A DNA stretch of 64,000 bases. It comes from Adineta vaga. Lineage: Eukaryota > Rotifera. Location: positions 8,370,001 to 8,434,000 of the forward strand of contig CP075496.1 in the NCBI GenBank assembly GCA_021613535.1, read 5' to 3'. The translations under genes and the position numbers were made by a program. Positions within the stretch are counted from its first letter, which is position 1. Each line of letters opens with the position of its first letter. The notes below the pieces were generated by a model. That model was not told the origin of the DNA, ran no database searches, and saw only the letters and a list, made by a program, of their open reading frames with translations. Shown piece by piece: positions 1 through 11,400 of this stretch.

Positions 1-496
1 TTTAGTTCGTTTTATGAATGATACGAAAAAAACAAATTTACATTCACTTTGGGACTCTGGAATAATAAAATATCATATGAAAAATGATTTTCAATCGAAT
101 GTAAATAATTATTATGAATATATCTATAAATTAATGATACGTGAGTCAAAACCTAATGATGATGATGATAATCAAACTCAACAATGGGTTAAAGAAAGTT
201 TGAATTATGTTTGCAATGATATTTATTTCGATGATCGTAATAGAACTTTGAATACAGATGGAACATATAATTTAAATAGAAATTATTACATACGAAGTAG
301 AGCAATTATTGAAAAACGTCTTGCTCAGGGCGGACGTCGACTTGGTGCACTTCTCAATCGAATCGAACAAAATCGAGCAACGCCGATGACATCCAAAACT
401 TCATTAACTCTTGTTCCAAATATTTTAATCAGTGTCACATGTGTTGTTACAATTTTGATTGTAATTTTTAGTGATTTTTCTATGCATTCAATGTAG
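1..496 (+). CDS. S1/P1-type nuclease, C-terminal part (5' end outside window)
   Basis: The frame is already open at base 1, so this is the 3' portion of a longer gene; the ATG at 14 is internal. The family comprises zinc-dependent secreted or lysosomal single-strand nucleases and 3'-nucleotidases. Visible family marks are the TNLHSLWDSG block (histidine and aspartate of the trinuclear zinc site), a W-x-x-ES helix followed by a conserved cysteine, and the closing GGRRLGALLN helix. After the domain there is a hydrophobic segment (about the last 30 residues, LVPNILISVTCVVTILIVIF) that looks like a membrane anchor or GPI signal, which typical fungal S1/P1 enzymes lack. The stop is TAG at 494-496 and an AATAAA lies just downstream near 534. 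S1/P1 nucleases are common in plants, fungi, protists and bacteria but not typical of animals, so a foreign origin is plausible. Confidence 0.85.
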   Translation, partial: LVRFMNDTKKTNLHSLWDSGIIKYHMKNDFQSNVNNYYEYIYKLMIRESKPNDDDDNQTQQWVKESLNYVCNDIYFDDRNRTLNTDGTYNLNRNYYIRSRAIIEKRLAQGGRRLGALLNRIEQNRATPMTSKTSLTLVPNILISVTCVVTILIVIFSDFSMHSM

Positions 497-778
497 AAAT
501 AAGAATCGATCGTAATTTCTTTGTCGACAAGAAGAATAAATATATTTTACTAAATAATTCATTTAGATTCTTAATGAAAATTAGCAACAATTTTTCTATC
601 TATACATAGAAACAGAACTTATCAATTACTAGTTTTGTTAATCGATGCAGACATACCATCTAGATAATTTAACATTTCTGAATAATCGAAAGGGCATCTT
701 GCAATGCCTGGATATCAGAATAACATATCAATATATAATTAACAAGTCTATTTCTAATCTAAGAAGCAATTCTTTATT

Positions 779-1395
779 TTAAAATCGTGTATTTTCAGGT
801 TTTGTTCTCAATTCGAATTCTTTTAAACGTTTTTTACTTCGTTGATGAATTACATGAATAAAAGCGAGTATATAAATGCCAAGGAATAGAAAAATACTGA
901 CATAAGTTAAAACAATCAATATTAAAGCACCACGCATAACAATCGTTTGACAAAAAAGTCTTGTTGATTCAAAATTAACTTGATTATCATTAGAATAAGC
1001 ATGATAAACACGTATTTGAATAAGAATAAAAAAGATGAATGTAATCGAACCAAATATAAAACTAATAAGACCTAAATAATATTTACATATAGATTATAGT
1101 ATATTGATCAAAATATATCCAACCTACCAACAAGAAGTCGAGGTATTTTTCCAGCTGTATCACTTTGTTGATTATTTACTGAAGTAAGCATTTTAAGAAA
1201 ACGATAAGCAATACCTAAGAAAAATAATGTAAAGATTCCACCAATAGCCATAAGTAAAGGAAGATCAGGTGCAAGTGAACATTGATGACTAGCATTTTGA
1301 CCATCTTTTACAACATAATGAAATCCAATGGAAAGTTGAATTATAGGAATAATAAAGGTGATAATGACACAAATAATAATAATGACACGAATCAT
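779..1395 (-). CDS. TMEM272-like multi-pass membrane protein
   Basis: Two exons, 1395-1128 and 1071-779, are joined by a 56-bp GT-AG intron in frame, ending in TAA. The start is taken at the ATG at 1395 because the longer open frame (to 1470) begins with TTG; an upstream exon cannot be excluded. The protein has four hydrophobic segments: IIIICVIITFIIPIIQLSIG, then a short outside loop with a cysteine (SHQCSLAPDLPLLMAIGG), then LLMAIGGIFTLFFLGIAYRF, and two more in exon 2. The tail is basic. This pattern resembles the small transmembrane protein family around TMEM272 that is expanded in rotifers. The function is unknown. It lies just downstream of another minus-strand gene with only about 70 bp between them. 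Confidence 0.6.
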
Positions 1396-1466
1396 TTTAT
1401 TAATTAAAATTGTCTGTGTTTTATTACAACAGTTCAATGAACAAAACCTGGTGAAAATGTACAGAG

Positions 1467-2445
1467 TCAACTATGTGTGACAATATGAGTAGTAAGAATG
1501 AGAGTATAATGACAAAAACAATTGTTATCGGTGAGACACATACATGGACGATATGATGTGAATCTTAATGAACAAAGATGAGGAGGTGATAATGGATGAT
1601 AATTATATCTATCCAGTTTATCGTTTTTTTGTTCACGACGTTTTCGTCGTCGTCCTTTTAACAATGATGGTAATGTTAATGAACCACATGGATATCCCGA
1701 AAAAAGACGAACATGTGCATGTCTTAAGATATTAAAGGTTCGACGTATATTAGATGATTCAAGTAATCTTAATAATGTATCATATTCACTTCGATCTACT
1801 AGTTCACTTTTCACTTGTTTTTCTTCGATAAAATAGTTTTTATCAAGTTTTTCTAACATAGAAATAATATTAGCAAATGAAAACTTGGAAGATGTGGAAT
1901 AATCATGAAATGCTAATTGACCATTGATATCAAGTTGAGCAGAAAGATTCGGATAGTGTTGGAGAATTGTAGAAACAAGATCTGTTCGTTCATTTTCATT
2001 GTTCCAATCACTATTAATGATTAATACGGAATGACTTTGTCCTTCAACTCCTCCACCACCAATACCGATACCATCTTGACAAAATGCTTCACCAAACAAA
2101 GCACTAATCATTCGTGCTTGTTTTTCATCACCATATATCTTGAAAAGAAAAGAAATTAAGATTATTATTCGATGAAGAATTTATTCTACTCACTTCTACG
2201 AACATATTTGGTTCTAAACCCCATTGAGCTGTTTGAGAAAAACCAGAACGAAGAACAATTTTATGTTCAGGAACTAATTTTGTTAATGCTTTGATTTGTT
2301 GTTTATTATCTGTTCTTTCGTCTGAATTAATCAATGTATTAATAAGCAAATTGTGTAAATAACGACACTGTTCAAATGCACGTTGACCAACTTGGTTACC
2401 GGGTACGGAAGCAATTTGTACTAAGAACGTCGATGTTGACGTCAT
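1467..2445 (-). CDS. Unrecognised protein, two exons
   Basis: Exon 1 is 2445-2194 (84 codons, phase 0) and exon 2 is 2138-1467; the 55-bp intron has GTGAGT and a pyrimidine-rich TTTTCAAG end. The start ATG at 2445 is the first in frame. The predicted protein is about 307 aa and soluble-looking, with no signal peptide. It shows a glycine-rich turn (GIGIGGGGVEGQSH) in the middle and a strongly basic patch (KGRRRKRREQKNDK) near the C terminus, followed by a cysteine-rich tail. I do not recognise the family. The even codon use and clean splice sites argue that it is a real gene. Confidence 0.6.
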
Positions 2446-2642
2446 TGATCCTTTGAATTGACGATTTATCTTTTCCTATTCTCTCTTTACATACTTATAT
2501 ATATATATATATCGACCACAAGTCTATCACGCATAAAGCACGTGACAAGGATATAGTTCGATTGTTTTCTATTCGTTTTATTGACGTAGTAGATGGGTAA
2601 AAAAAAGGCAAATATATAAGCACTATGCAGTAAATATTTTCT

Positions 2643-3362
2643 TTACAATTCTTTATGTTTATGAGAAGAATAATTAACAAGGAGTGTTTGTCCAACAGCG
2701 CATGTTATACAAACACCGAGAATATCCATAACAACTTGAATAATTGGACCTGCATGTGCAGGGTCAACATGTATAATACGTTGTAAAATGACTGGAAGAA
2801 GTGTTCCAAGTAAAATTGATGTTGTTACAATACAGAATAATGCAATGCCAATCGTTAATGATGGTAAAATTGCACCACGTTCTTCGATCCATACACGAAT
2901 AAAACCAACTGATGTAACTAATAGACCAATAATAAGAGCCGAAAATGTTTCTCGTATAAGAAGTGGTCGAACAGGAAATGATCGAGATTTTGCTAAACGA
3001 CGAATAACTAAAACAGCGGCTTGATTGCCAGCATTACCACCAGCACCAACAAGCATTGTTAAATACATTGTTATTAAAATATGACGAGAAATTAGATCAG
3101 AAAATGATTGTAGGATGAATGATGAGCCAGATTGAAGAATTAATAAAAATGATAGAAGACAAACTCGCGACCAAAGAGAACTTTCTCCTTCGCCTTCTTC
3201 TTCTTCTTCTTCTTGTTTTTTAGAAGATTTTTCTTTTTCATTGGTATCGTCCAAACGACGACGAACATGTGCAACGAATGTTTTTAAATCTTCAGATGAT
3301 AATGCAGAAAATTGTTCATCGAATGTATCGATGATTTTTAATGAACGATGACGTTGTGTCAT
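2643..3362 (-). CDS. MgtE/SLC41-type divalent cation transporter, single domain
   Basis: A single exon of 239 codons starts at ATG 3362 and ends at TAA 2643-2645. It encodes one MgtE-type membrane domain with about five transmembrane helices. The diagnostic motif VGAGGNAGNQAAVLVIRRLA is the family's pore-lining helix, and the last helix pair contains HAGPIIQVVMDILGV. The N terminus is cytosolic and highly charged, with a run of glutamates around residue 50. Vertebrate SLC41 proteins carry two such domains and bacterial MgtE has an N-domain plus CBS domains; this protein has neither, so it probably works as a dimer of half-transporters. Mg2+ is the likely substrate, from family knowledge. It is intronless, unlike most neighbours. 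Confidence 0.8.
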   Translation of the reverse strand: MTQRHRSLKIIDTFDEQFSALSSEDLKTFVAHVRRRLDDTNEKEKSSKKQEEEEEEGEGESSLWSRVCLLSFLLILQSGSSFILQSFSDLISRHILITMYLTMLVGAGGNAGNQAAVLVIRRLAKSRSFPVRPLLIRETFSALIIGLLVTSVGFIRVWIEERGAILPSLTIGIALFCIVTTSILLGTLLPVILQRIIHVDPAHAGPIIQVVMDILGVCITCAVGQTLLVNYSSHKHKEL

Positions 3363-4236
3363 ATTCGATAAATAAAAATCTAAAACTTTTCAATATCAAA
3401 CAGAATAACATAGTTTAGAATAGTTATGACAACGTGCATTCTTATATGATAAGGAACGTATATAAAACGTTATTATCATAGAAAGAATACATAATGATTT
3501 GTTGTTTTTCTTTTTCTCATCCTTCTGCGCATCATAATATATTTGTATTTATCTACATTCGATGTGAAGGAAAAAAAAAGAATAATGAGGAATACATACA
3601 ACTATTAAACGGTTTTGTTTGGGATAAAAAAATCATGACTCATCGTTTTTTTATCTCGTGCTCGACCTTATTTTGTTGTCATTTCGAATTTATAAAATCG
3701 ACGAATAGAAAGAGAATGATGAAGTTTTGAATATTTTTATCATCATCATTATTCAAGTGTTTGAAATTGTTAAATAAGAATGGATCATATTTCGAAGAAC
3801 AACTTGAGATAGTTTTGATTGTTAACTGCAAATAAATATGTCCTTCATGCAAAATACTTTCTTTCACTGGAAAAAATTTCATTTTCTTCATGTCTTATTT
3901 GTCTGCCAATTGCTCATAACGTAATCTATTAAAAATTACAATCTATCAAATCGTACAAATGAATAATATCATTGACTTCTATCGAACAAAAGAATACTTA
4001 GTATTCACAGTTAATTGATAAACGCATTATGTGCTTAATTAATACTTTTAGAATCGTAATTGTTACAAGCAGTATGGGAAATAGTACAGCCGGAAATGTG
4101 AACATAATGTTTGTCATTTATTCGGATTCTTATCCATGAAATACTATTTAAAGAAACGATAATTGAATCTATTCACACTCTTATTTCTTGCGATCAATTG
4201 AATCTATGATACACCTACATCAGTGAGCAAAACAAT
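3363..4236. other. Intergenic, divergent promoter region
   Basis: This stretch separates the MgtE gene (minus) from the K2P channel (plus). Short open frames on both strands (about 70-78 codons) have no recognisable content. I see no repeat or RNA gene. Confidence 0.5.
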
Positions 4237-5881
4237 ATGTTATATGAGACGTCTAGAATTCGTTCCGTGCTTTATATTGATGATGACGATTATGATAATA
4301 ATAATGATGACGACGAACAGGTATAAGATATTAATCCGATCTTCAATGAAACGAACGATCAATACTATTCTAAAGAACAATTAGTAGTATAAGAAGAAAG
4401 CCATCACATCAGATCGAGAAATCATACATTGATTAGGAAAAAGAAATGAACTATACTGCTCGTCATAGTTACACTAATTACAGGACATCAACGAGAGTAC
4501 CTGTAAGATAAGTATTGAATTTAATTTTTTAATTTTTTATAACGAAACTTTCGTCATTCTTTAGTTTAAAACAATCTCAGGTGAAGTATCTCATCTAAAA
4601 ACATTACTAACTCAATCAAGTCTTGCACCATTAGTAACTTTTGATGAACATGGTGATATACCACTTCGTGAAATAAATTCATCCATTTCTCCGATTTCTA
4701 ACTATCCGGTTTCATCCAATGTTCCTGTCCATTATTGTTGTGGTTTATGTATATGGAATCGATTTCGAAGAGATTTTTGTCGACTTTTTATTCAATTTTT
4801 ATTTTCACAATTAGGTTTATTTGTTCTTGTGTGCTTTTATATTATTCTCGGTGGTATGCTCTTTTCTACAATTGAATCAAGATATGAATTACGTAAAAAT
4901 GAACAAATTAAAATTAAACATTTACATGGGATACATAATATTCGTCTTATTGCTACAGAAGAATTTAATTGGATGTTAAATGCATCATTCGAATTACGTT
5001 ATGCACTTTGGCGTGGTATGATATCACGATTAGATGTATATGACGATTATCGTTGGCGTGTCTATGTTCATAGTGAAAGATTCGATCGATTAATTCATGA
5101 TGAACTTGCTCGAATGCAAGCTGATGAAGAAAAACTAGCAGATAAACAAGATACACCATCAGATGCATCCTATAATCAGAAATGGACATTTTCAACAGCA
5201 ATGTTATATTCTGCGACAGTTATAACAACAGTTGGATATGGTAATATTACACCAAAATCAATGTTAGGCAAATTATTTACATGTTTCTATGCAATGCTTG
5301 GAATACCTATAACGATTATGTATTTAACTAATACAAGTGATTTACTTGTTTTTCTTTTTATTAAATATTATTCAGCAATGTATAATTTCTTTCATCGTAT
5401 AATCAAACGATATCGTCAATGGAGATTACGTCGACAAAGAAGAATATGTGTACAGGTGAGAAGTAAAAGTTTATCTTGTTATTTTGATATAATTTTGAAA
5501 AAAAATTTTGTTATATTTTAGACAGATGATGAAGCAGCAATACATCATGTTCCAGTTTGGATAGCATTCAGCGTGCTAGTTTTATATTTAATTGCTGGTG
5601 CTATTCTATTTTCTCATTGGGAAGGATGGTCATATGTTGATGGTGCTTACTTTTCATTTATTACGTTTACAACCATTGGTCTAGGTGATTTAGTCCCTGG
5701 AAAAGGAACATTAACTGAGAATAAAAATGGGAAATCTATTTTTTGTGCGCTCTATCTTATATTTGGTCTCGCTTTCACAGCGATGTGCTTCAAATTGATA
5801 CAAGATGATTTATTTACCTTTAAACAAAGACTTTTTACACGATTGGGTAATATTACCTATCGAAATCAATATATTCATTAG
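4237..5881 (+). CDS. Two-pore-domain (K2P/TWIK-type) potassium channel
   Basis: My model has four exons: 4237-4320, 4437-4502, 4565-5455 and 5522-5881, all in phase, giving about 466 aa. The first exon is weaker support (ATG followed by an Asp/Asn-rich stretch); if it is wrong, translation starts at ATG 4446. The two selectivity filters are plain: TVGYGN at about residue 272 and TIGLGD at about 398, each followed by a transmembrane helix. The first transmembrane helix (LFVLVCFYIILGGMLFSTIE) and the long extracellular cap region before pore 1 are also typical. K2P subunits dimerise to give background potassium leak currents at the plasma membrane. The cap region carries Asn-x-Ser/Thr sites. 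The tail after pore 2 is very short, so little C-terminal regulation is expected. Confidence 0.9.
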
Positions 5882-6595
5882 AATCATAGTCGACCATATG
5901 AAATGTAAATACCTCAGAATAGCACGTGACATTTTTTCATTTTCTTTGCATTATTTTGTACTCATTCGTTTATTTGCGTTGAAAAAATAGAAAAAAATGG
6001 ACCTTGATACCCATTTTTCTTTTTCTATTGTTTTTTTTTATCACATTCATACACGTCATTTTACACCATATTGTGTGTTTGAAAGTGAAAAAGGTAAGTC
6101 ATATAACTATTCAAATATTTTAGACAGTTCATTAAGGATGAATATCTGTACTGTTATTTTACCGAATATCCAGTTATTTATATGAGGACGAGGAGTTAAT
6201 CAACAGACAGAAGATTTGATTGATTGTTATTTGCTCTTTAGTTTAAAGCGAATAGATCTATTGTTTGAGAGCGACATCCAACATATTCGCTACAATCTCA
6301 ATCTCAATCAAACATTGCAATCGCTGACTTCTGATTTGTTCAATATAGGAAGCTAATATTATACTTCCAAAATCATGACCTCATATCATATAGGTCCTAA
6401 TTTATGTTTAAGAATTACAATAACTGTGATTGCTAGCTGGAAAAATTAATATTGCGTTTGAAAATGTAGTTATAAGATAAGAATTTCTTTGTTTCTTTTT
6501 GCATTTATAAGAAAAAAAAAGATTGAATTTCAATGATTATCGTACTATACATATATTATTTCATTTTAGTATAATAGTAGTTCGAAAATAGAATT
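5882..6595. other. Intergenic, no gene seen
   Basis: AT-rich, with runs of A and T before the next gene. A short string near 6267 (GAGCGACATCC) recurs near 14590 beside a similar GATTTGTTCA string; it is too short to call an element. Confidence 0.4.
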
Positions 6596-7981
6596 ATGGC
6601 TTCAAGACGTGTTTTAATCTTGGATGATTGTCAAATTCAATCGATTATTCATGAACATTCATGGTCAGATCTGATCGACGATGATGATGATATTGATTTA
6701 TATATTTTAACTAGTACTGGTGCATTATCTGAAAAAGATAAAGCTTGTTCACGTGTTCGTGCTTACAAAGAAATTGATCATCCAACAACAGATGGTACTC
6801 TTGAATTATGGTCATATGAAATGCATAAAAAACATTCATTTACACATGTTTATACAAAAAATGAAGATTTAATTATGCGTGCAGCTCATGTTCGTTCATT
6901 ACTCAATATTAAAACTGGCTTATTAGCAGAAACAATAGGAGCTTATCGTGAAAAAGTTGAAATGAAAAGAATTGCATCAGAAGGCGGTTTTCCAGTTCCA
7001 CCATTTGCTCGTTTATATGCACCAGCTGATCTAATTGCATTTATAGAAAAACAAGGGTATCCAGTTGTTGTCAAACCTACTCTTGGCTGTGCAACATCTG
7101 GTCTTAGTTTAATCAAATCTCCTGAAGAATTAGAAACATTTCTTTCGAAAAAATTATTTACATGCATTGATACTGATCAACGAATGGATTTAGTTGGAGA
7201 ATTTATGGTTGAAGGATATATGAAAGGACATATGTTTCATGTCGATGGTGTGGCAAAAGACGGTGAAATTATTTATGTATGGCCATTTAGTTATCTTCAT
7301 ACATGTCTTGGATTTTCTCAAGAAGGTACAGCTTATGGTAATTCTTCAATTCCAAAATCACATCCTCTTTATGATCGTTTATGTAAAACTGCACAACGTT
7401 TACTTAATATTTTACCATCTCCAATTGATGGCTTAGTATTTCATTTGGAATTATATGAAAATCTTGATCCAAATCGTCGACCTGATGATGATTTTATACT
7501 TTGTGAAATTGCTGCACGTGCGCCTGGTGCTTCTATTACTCATTTAATTGATTTATTATCATTTGAAGAAGATAATATACAACAATCATTTGCTCGATTA
7601 GATTTTTGTGTAAGCGTTTCATTATCAATTCCTAAATTGAAAGAACAAGATGAAAACAAAGTTGTTACGGATCTTATCATACCACGTAAACCAGGTAAAC
7701 TTATGTATATACCACGTGAATGTCCAATTCATAATCTTAAATATATACCAGTCGCAGATATCGATAAACCGACAGTTTATGAAAAATATGATGTCAACGG
7801 TTTGAATTCTGTTTGTCGATTTATAGCAGAAACAAAAAGTATGGAAGAGGGACAAGCATTAGTCGAAAAAGGTTTGGAATGGTTTGATAGTGTATTCATT
7901 AATACACCACTTGATGAACCATGTACAGTAGCATTAATTAAAGAACTACATCGTTATTTTCATAGGAAAATTTTTAATTAA
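6596..7981 (+). CDS. ATP-grasp domain ligase, single exon
   Basis: An uninterrupted 461-codon frame starts at ATG 6596 and ends at TAA 7979-7981. The ATP-grasp fold is visible in order: a lid/start region (KVEMKRIASEGGFPVPPF), the first nucleotide-binding strand with lysine (GYPVVVKPTLGCATSG), the EFMVEGYMKGHMFHVDG strand, and the metal-binding end FILCEIAARAPGASITHL with conserved acidic and Asn/Arg positions. Such enzymes use ATP to join a carboxylate to an amine or thiol, often via an acyl-phosphate. The substrate cannot be told from sequence. The N-terminal third resembles the pre-ATP-grasp domain of stand-alone bacterial ligases. Lack of introns in a gene this long, in a genome where most genes have many, fits acquisition from bacteria. 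An AATAAA follows near 8071. Confidence 0.8.
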   Translation: MASRRVLILDDCQIQSIIHEHSWSDLIDDDDDIDLYILTSTGALSEKDKACSRVRAYKEIDHPTTDGTLELWSYEMHKKHSFTHVYTKNEDLIMRAAHVRSLLNIKTGLLAETIGAYREKVEMKRIASEGGFPVPPFARLYAPADLIAFIEKQGYPVVVKPTLGCATSGLSLIKSPEELETFLSKKLFTCIDTDQRMDLVGEFMVEGYMKGHMFHVDGVAKDGEIIYVWPFSYLHTCLGFSQEGTAYGNSSIPKSHPLYDRLCKTAQRLLNILPSPIDGLVFHLELYENLDPNRRPDDDFILCEIAARAPGASITHLIDLLSFEEDNIQQSFARLDFCVSVSLSIPKLKEQDENKVVTDLIIPRKPGKLMYIPRECPIHNLKYIPVADIDKPTVYEKYDVNGLNSVCRFIAETKSMEEGQALVEKGLEWFDSVFINTPLDEPCTVALIKELHRYFHRKIFN

Positions 7982-8403
7982 TATATCTTTGTCTTTTGTT
8001 ACGTTTGCTTATTTATGAATTGTTTTAGTCTGCTATTATTATTCTATTCCTGCTTGATATCATGAGTAAATCAATAAAAAAAAACGTTTAGTCAGACTAT
8101 GCTACTTTCATAGTAACTTATTTATTTAATATAATATTCTCAATCAAACTAAATTGTATGACTTGAAAAGTATTTTTAGAATACTGTTCTAATATTTAAG
8201 ATTGATTATTAGCTAAAAAAAAAGAAAAATGGAAAGTATACCGTTGTGTGCTGCCATCATTGTAATTTATCGTTCTATTCGTCATTTTCATTTCTGCTTT
8301 TCACAAGCAATGCGAGCGAGCGAAAGAGAGCAGAATAAGGAGAGAAATGAGAAATGACGGAGAGTAGTTGATCTTGCCAAAATTTCTCAAGGATATAGTA
8401 TAA
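7982..8403. other. Intergenic, no gene seen
   Basis: It contains the 3' end signals of the ATP-grasp gene and the upstream region of the ABCA gene, including a purine-rich stretch (8310-8365) just before the ABCA start. Nothing else is recognised. Confidence 0.4.
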
Positions 8404-11400
8404 ATGTCACTCTATCACCTTCAACTACTTATTCAAAAATCCGCTCGTTATGCTTGGCGTCGTCGAATATGTCGTTGTTGTCCTAAAATTCTATTCGAGC
8501 TGTTTATTCCCATTATTTGTATTCTTGTTCTATGTTTACTTCGTTGGATGCATACACCTTCATCTAAAACAAGTCTTCAACCAACTCGTATTCAATTTAC
8601 ACCTACATCTATCATTTCTCAACAAGATTCTTTTCAAATCTTAAATTATACATCCGTTTATCGATGTCCATCATCAAGTATAACAGTTGCGATTACATCA
8701 GAACAAATATTTAAACGTTTTACACGTTTATGTCCACGTAGTCATTTTATTCTATCATCGCAACAAATGGATGGATATCTTCTGCTGAATAATTCTATCG
8801 AAAGACATGATGTCAGTTATCGTTGTTTATATAACAAACAACATTGGTGTTGGAAAACAAATCTTTTGAATAAACAGTTAGATTCTCTTCAAATTCAGCA
8901 TCCATCAATATCACTATGTTCACATTTAGATACACAAGGATATAGTTTGCTATTAAAATCTTATCTTGCCATTGAATCTCTTTTAAAACCACCGTTAAGA
9001 AAGCAACAATTCTTTGTCTATACATGGCCATGTCCATCGTATATTGCTGATGCAATGTTCACTGATTTTCCTCGTTTTACATTCACTATTATATTGATTC
9101 TTATTGATGGTTGTATTTTATTTAGTTTTAATTTTCTTTTTCATGAATTAATTAAAGAAAAATCTCAAGGTATAACTGAACTTCTTCGTTTACTTTCTGT
9201 TCAACCAATATTCAATAGTCTTGCTTGGTTCTTACGCATTTTTATTCTTCAACTATTGACAAATGTGATTTTAATATGCATATTAAAAGTTTCATTTGAT
9301 GGAGGAATTTATCTAGCGTATGTATCGATCTGGTTAATTATTCCCACTTTTCTCTTCTGGACAATTCAAGTTCTTTCACGATCAATATTTATCGCTCATA
9401 TTTTTAACAATGTATTAAAAGCATCACTTTGGTCATGGTTCGTTTATTTTATTTCATTTTGGTTAGCACTTTCATCATCAGTACAATTGCCAATACTTCT
9501 TCGTTTAATAGCTTCGATTTGGTTACCATTCTACTCAATAAAACGAATTTTTGTTGTTTTGATTCAAATTAATACTGATCTTGGTCGTCATACATATTTA
9601 ATAAATGAAATTATTTATATTTGGTTATCGATGATTATTGGCAGTCTACTATTTTGGCTTCTCGCCTTTTATTTCGAACAAATCCGACCAGGTAAATATG
9701 GAATAGCACGTTCATGGTCATGGCCTTTGGATTATATTCGTAAAAAACAAATTCGACGTAATAGTTCAGATATACAGATGGTAGAAATATCATCTAATCA
9801 ACAAACAACTGTTCGAATCAATAATTTAACGAAAAGTTATGGTCGAATTGGTGGTGAACAACAAATAGCTGTTGATCATATCTCATTTACATTAGAAAAA
9901 TCGACAATACACGGTTTAATTGGTCATAATGGTGCCGGCAAAACAACAACTATGGAAATGATCTGTGGTTTATTATCTTGTGATCGTGGTACAATTGAAA
10001 TTCATAATAAAAATCTTTTGGAAAATTTACATGAACTTCAATCATGTATTGGTTATTGTCCTCAACAAGATATGCTTTTTTCATATTTAACTGTACGAGA
10101 ACAATTAGAATTCTATGCTCGAGTACGATCAAACAGCAATTCAATTGATCATAATCAAATTGAAGAATTACTTGCAATGATGAATATGGATAAATTTAAT
10201 CAACAATTATGTCATACATTATCAGGTGGTATGCAACGAAAACTATCGATTCTTTGTGCATTTGTTGGTCAAGCAAACATCATAATTTTAGGTGAAATTA
10301 AGTCAATTCATATGAAACTATATGGTTAATGTTTACTTTTTTGTTGTTTAGATGAACCATCATCTTCATTGGACCCTGTTGCTCGTCGAACACTATGGAA
10401 TTGGCTTCGAGAACATAAAATAAATCGAACACTATTAATATCATCTCATCTATTGGATGAAGTTGAAGAACTTTGTGATTCAGTTATTATTCTTGATTCG
10501 GGAAAAATTCGAGCACAAGGAACTATTCTTGAACTTAAACAACAATATGGACCATCAGGTGATCGACTTCATTTAGATATTCTACCAGATTATATTCCAA
10601 AAGAATGGATCATTGATGAAACTAAACATTGTATACAAATACCAAATCGAAAACAATTAATTGAAGTACTTGAAAAATTAGAAAAAGAGAACATTCATTA
10701 TTCTCTAATGAATACTACACTTGATGATATTTTTCTTAAATTAACTTCATCATCAGAATTATTATCACAAGGTAACTAATTTCTTTAAAGATTTAATTTA
10801 TCTACATACATATATATCATTAGATGAAAGTACAAATCAATCTCAAATTGATGTATTATTTACTACTCGAACAAATACCCATTCTATTGATCTATGGTAT
10901 CAACAAATTCTTGGTATATTAATTCGACGAAGTCAAATATTTCTTCGACGAGCTCGTCTATTGCCCATTGTGATATTTCTTTATCTTCTTTATGCTCTTG
11001 CACCACTTTATTTACCATCATTTACTTCTTCATCATCAGAACGAATTCGTTACATTGTATCTTCTTCTTCTACTCAATACATAGATAAATTGAATTTGAA
11101 AAGTTTTGATATGAAAATAGTTTCGTCATCACAAAAATTTCAAAAATATTTACAAGGTAATTTGATTCTTGAATAGAATTAATTAGTTCTTTGTTTTCTG
11201 TTTTCGAAAATGGTATTTAGATCTTCCAACCTGGCAATCGAATTCTCATCATCGAAAAATTTCAATCGGTATTCGAATAAATTCTTTCAATCAAATGGAA
11301 TGTTATGTTCCATCACCTGTTCTATCAAATATCATATCATCATGTTTACCAATATTTTCAATATTTTCCAATCGAACGATATCACCGTTACAGTTAATTG

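Noticed and set aside
2788-3024. Plus-strand open frame opposite the MgtE gene
   Set aside because: It is a shadow of the MgtE coding sequence.
6240-6360. Possible dispersed repeat shared with about 14580-14640 (GAGCGACATCC...GATTTGTTCA)
   Set aside because: Only short strings match; not enough to call an element.
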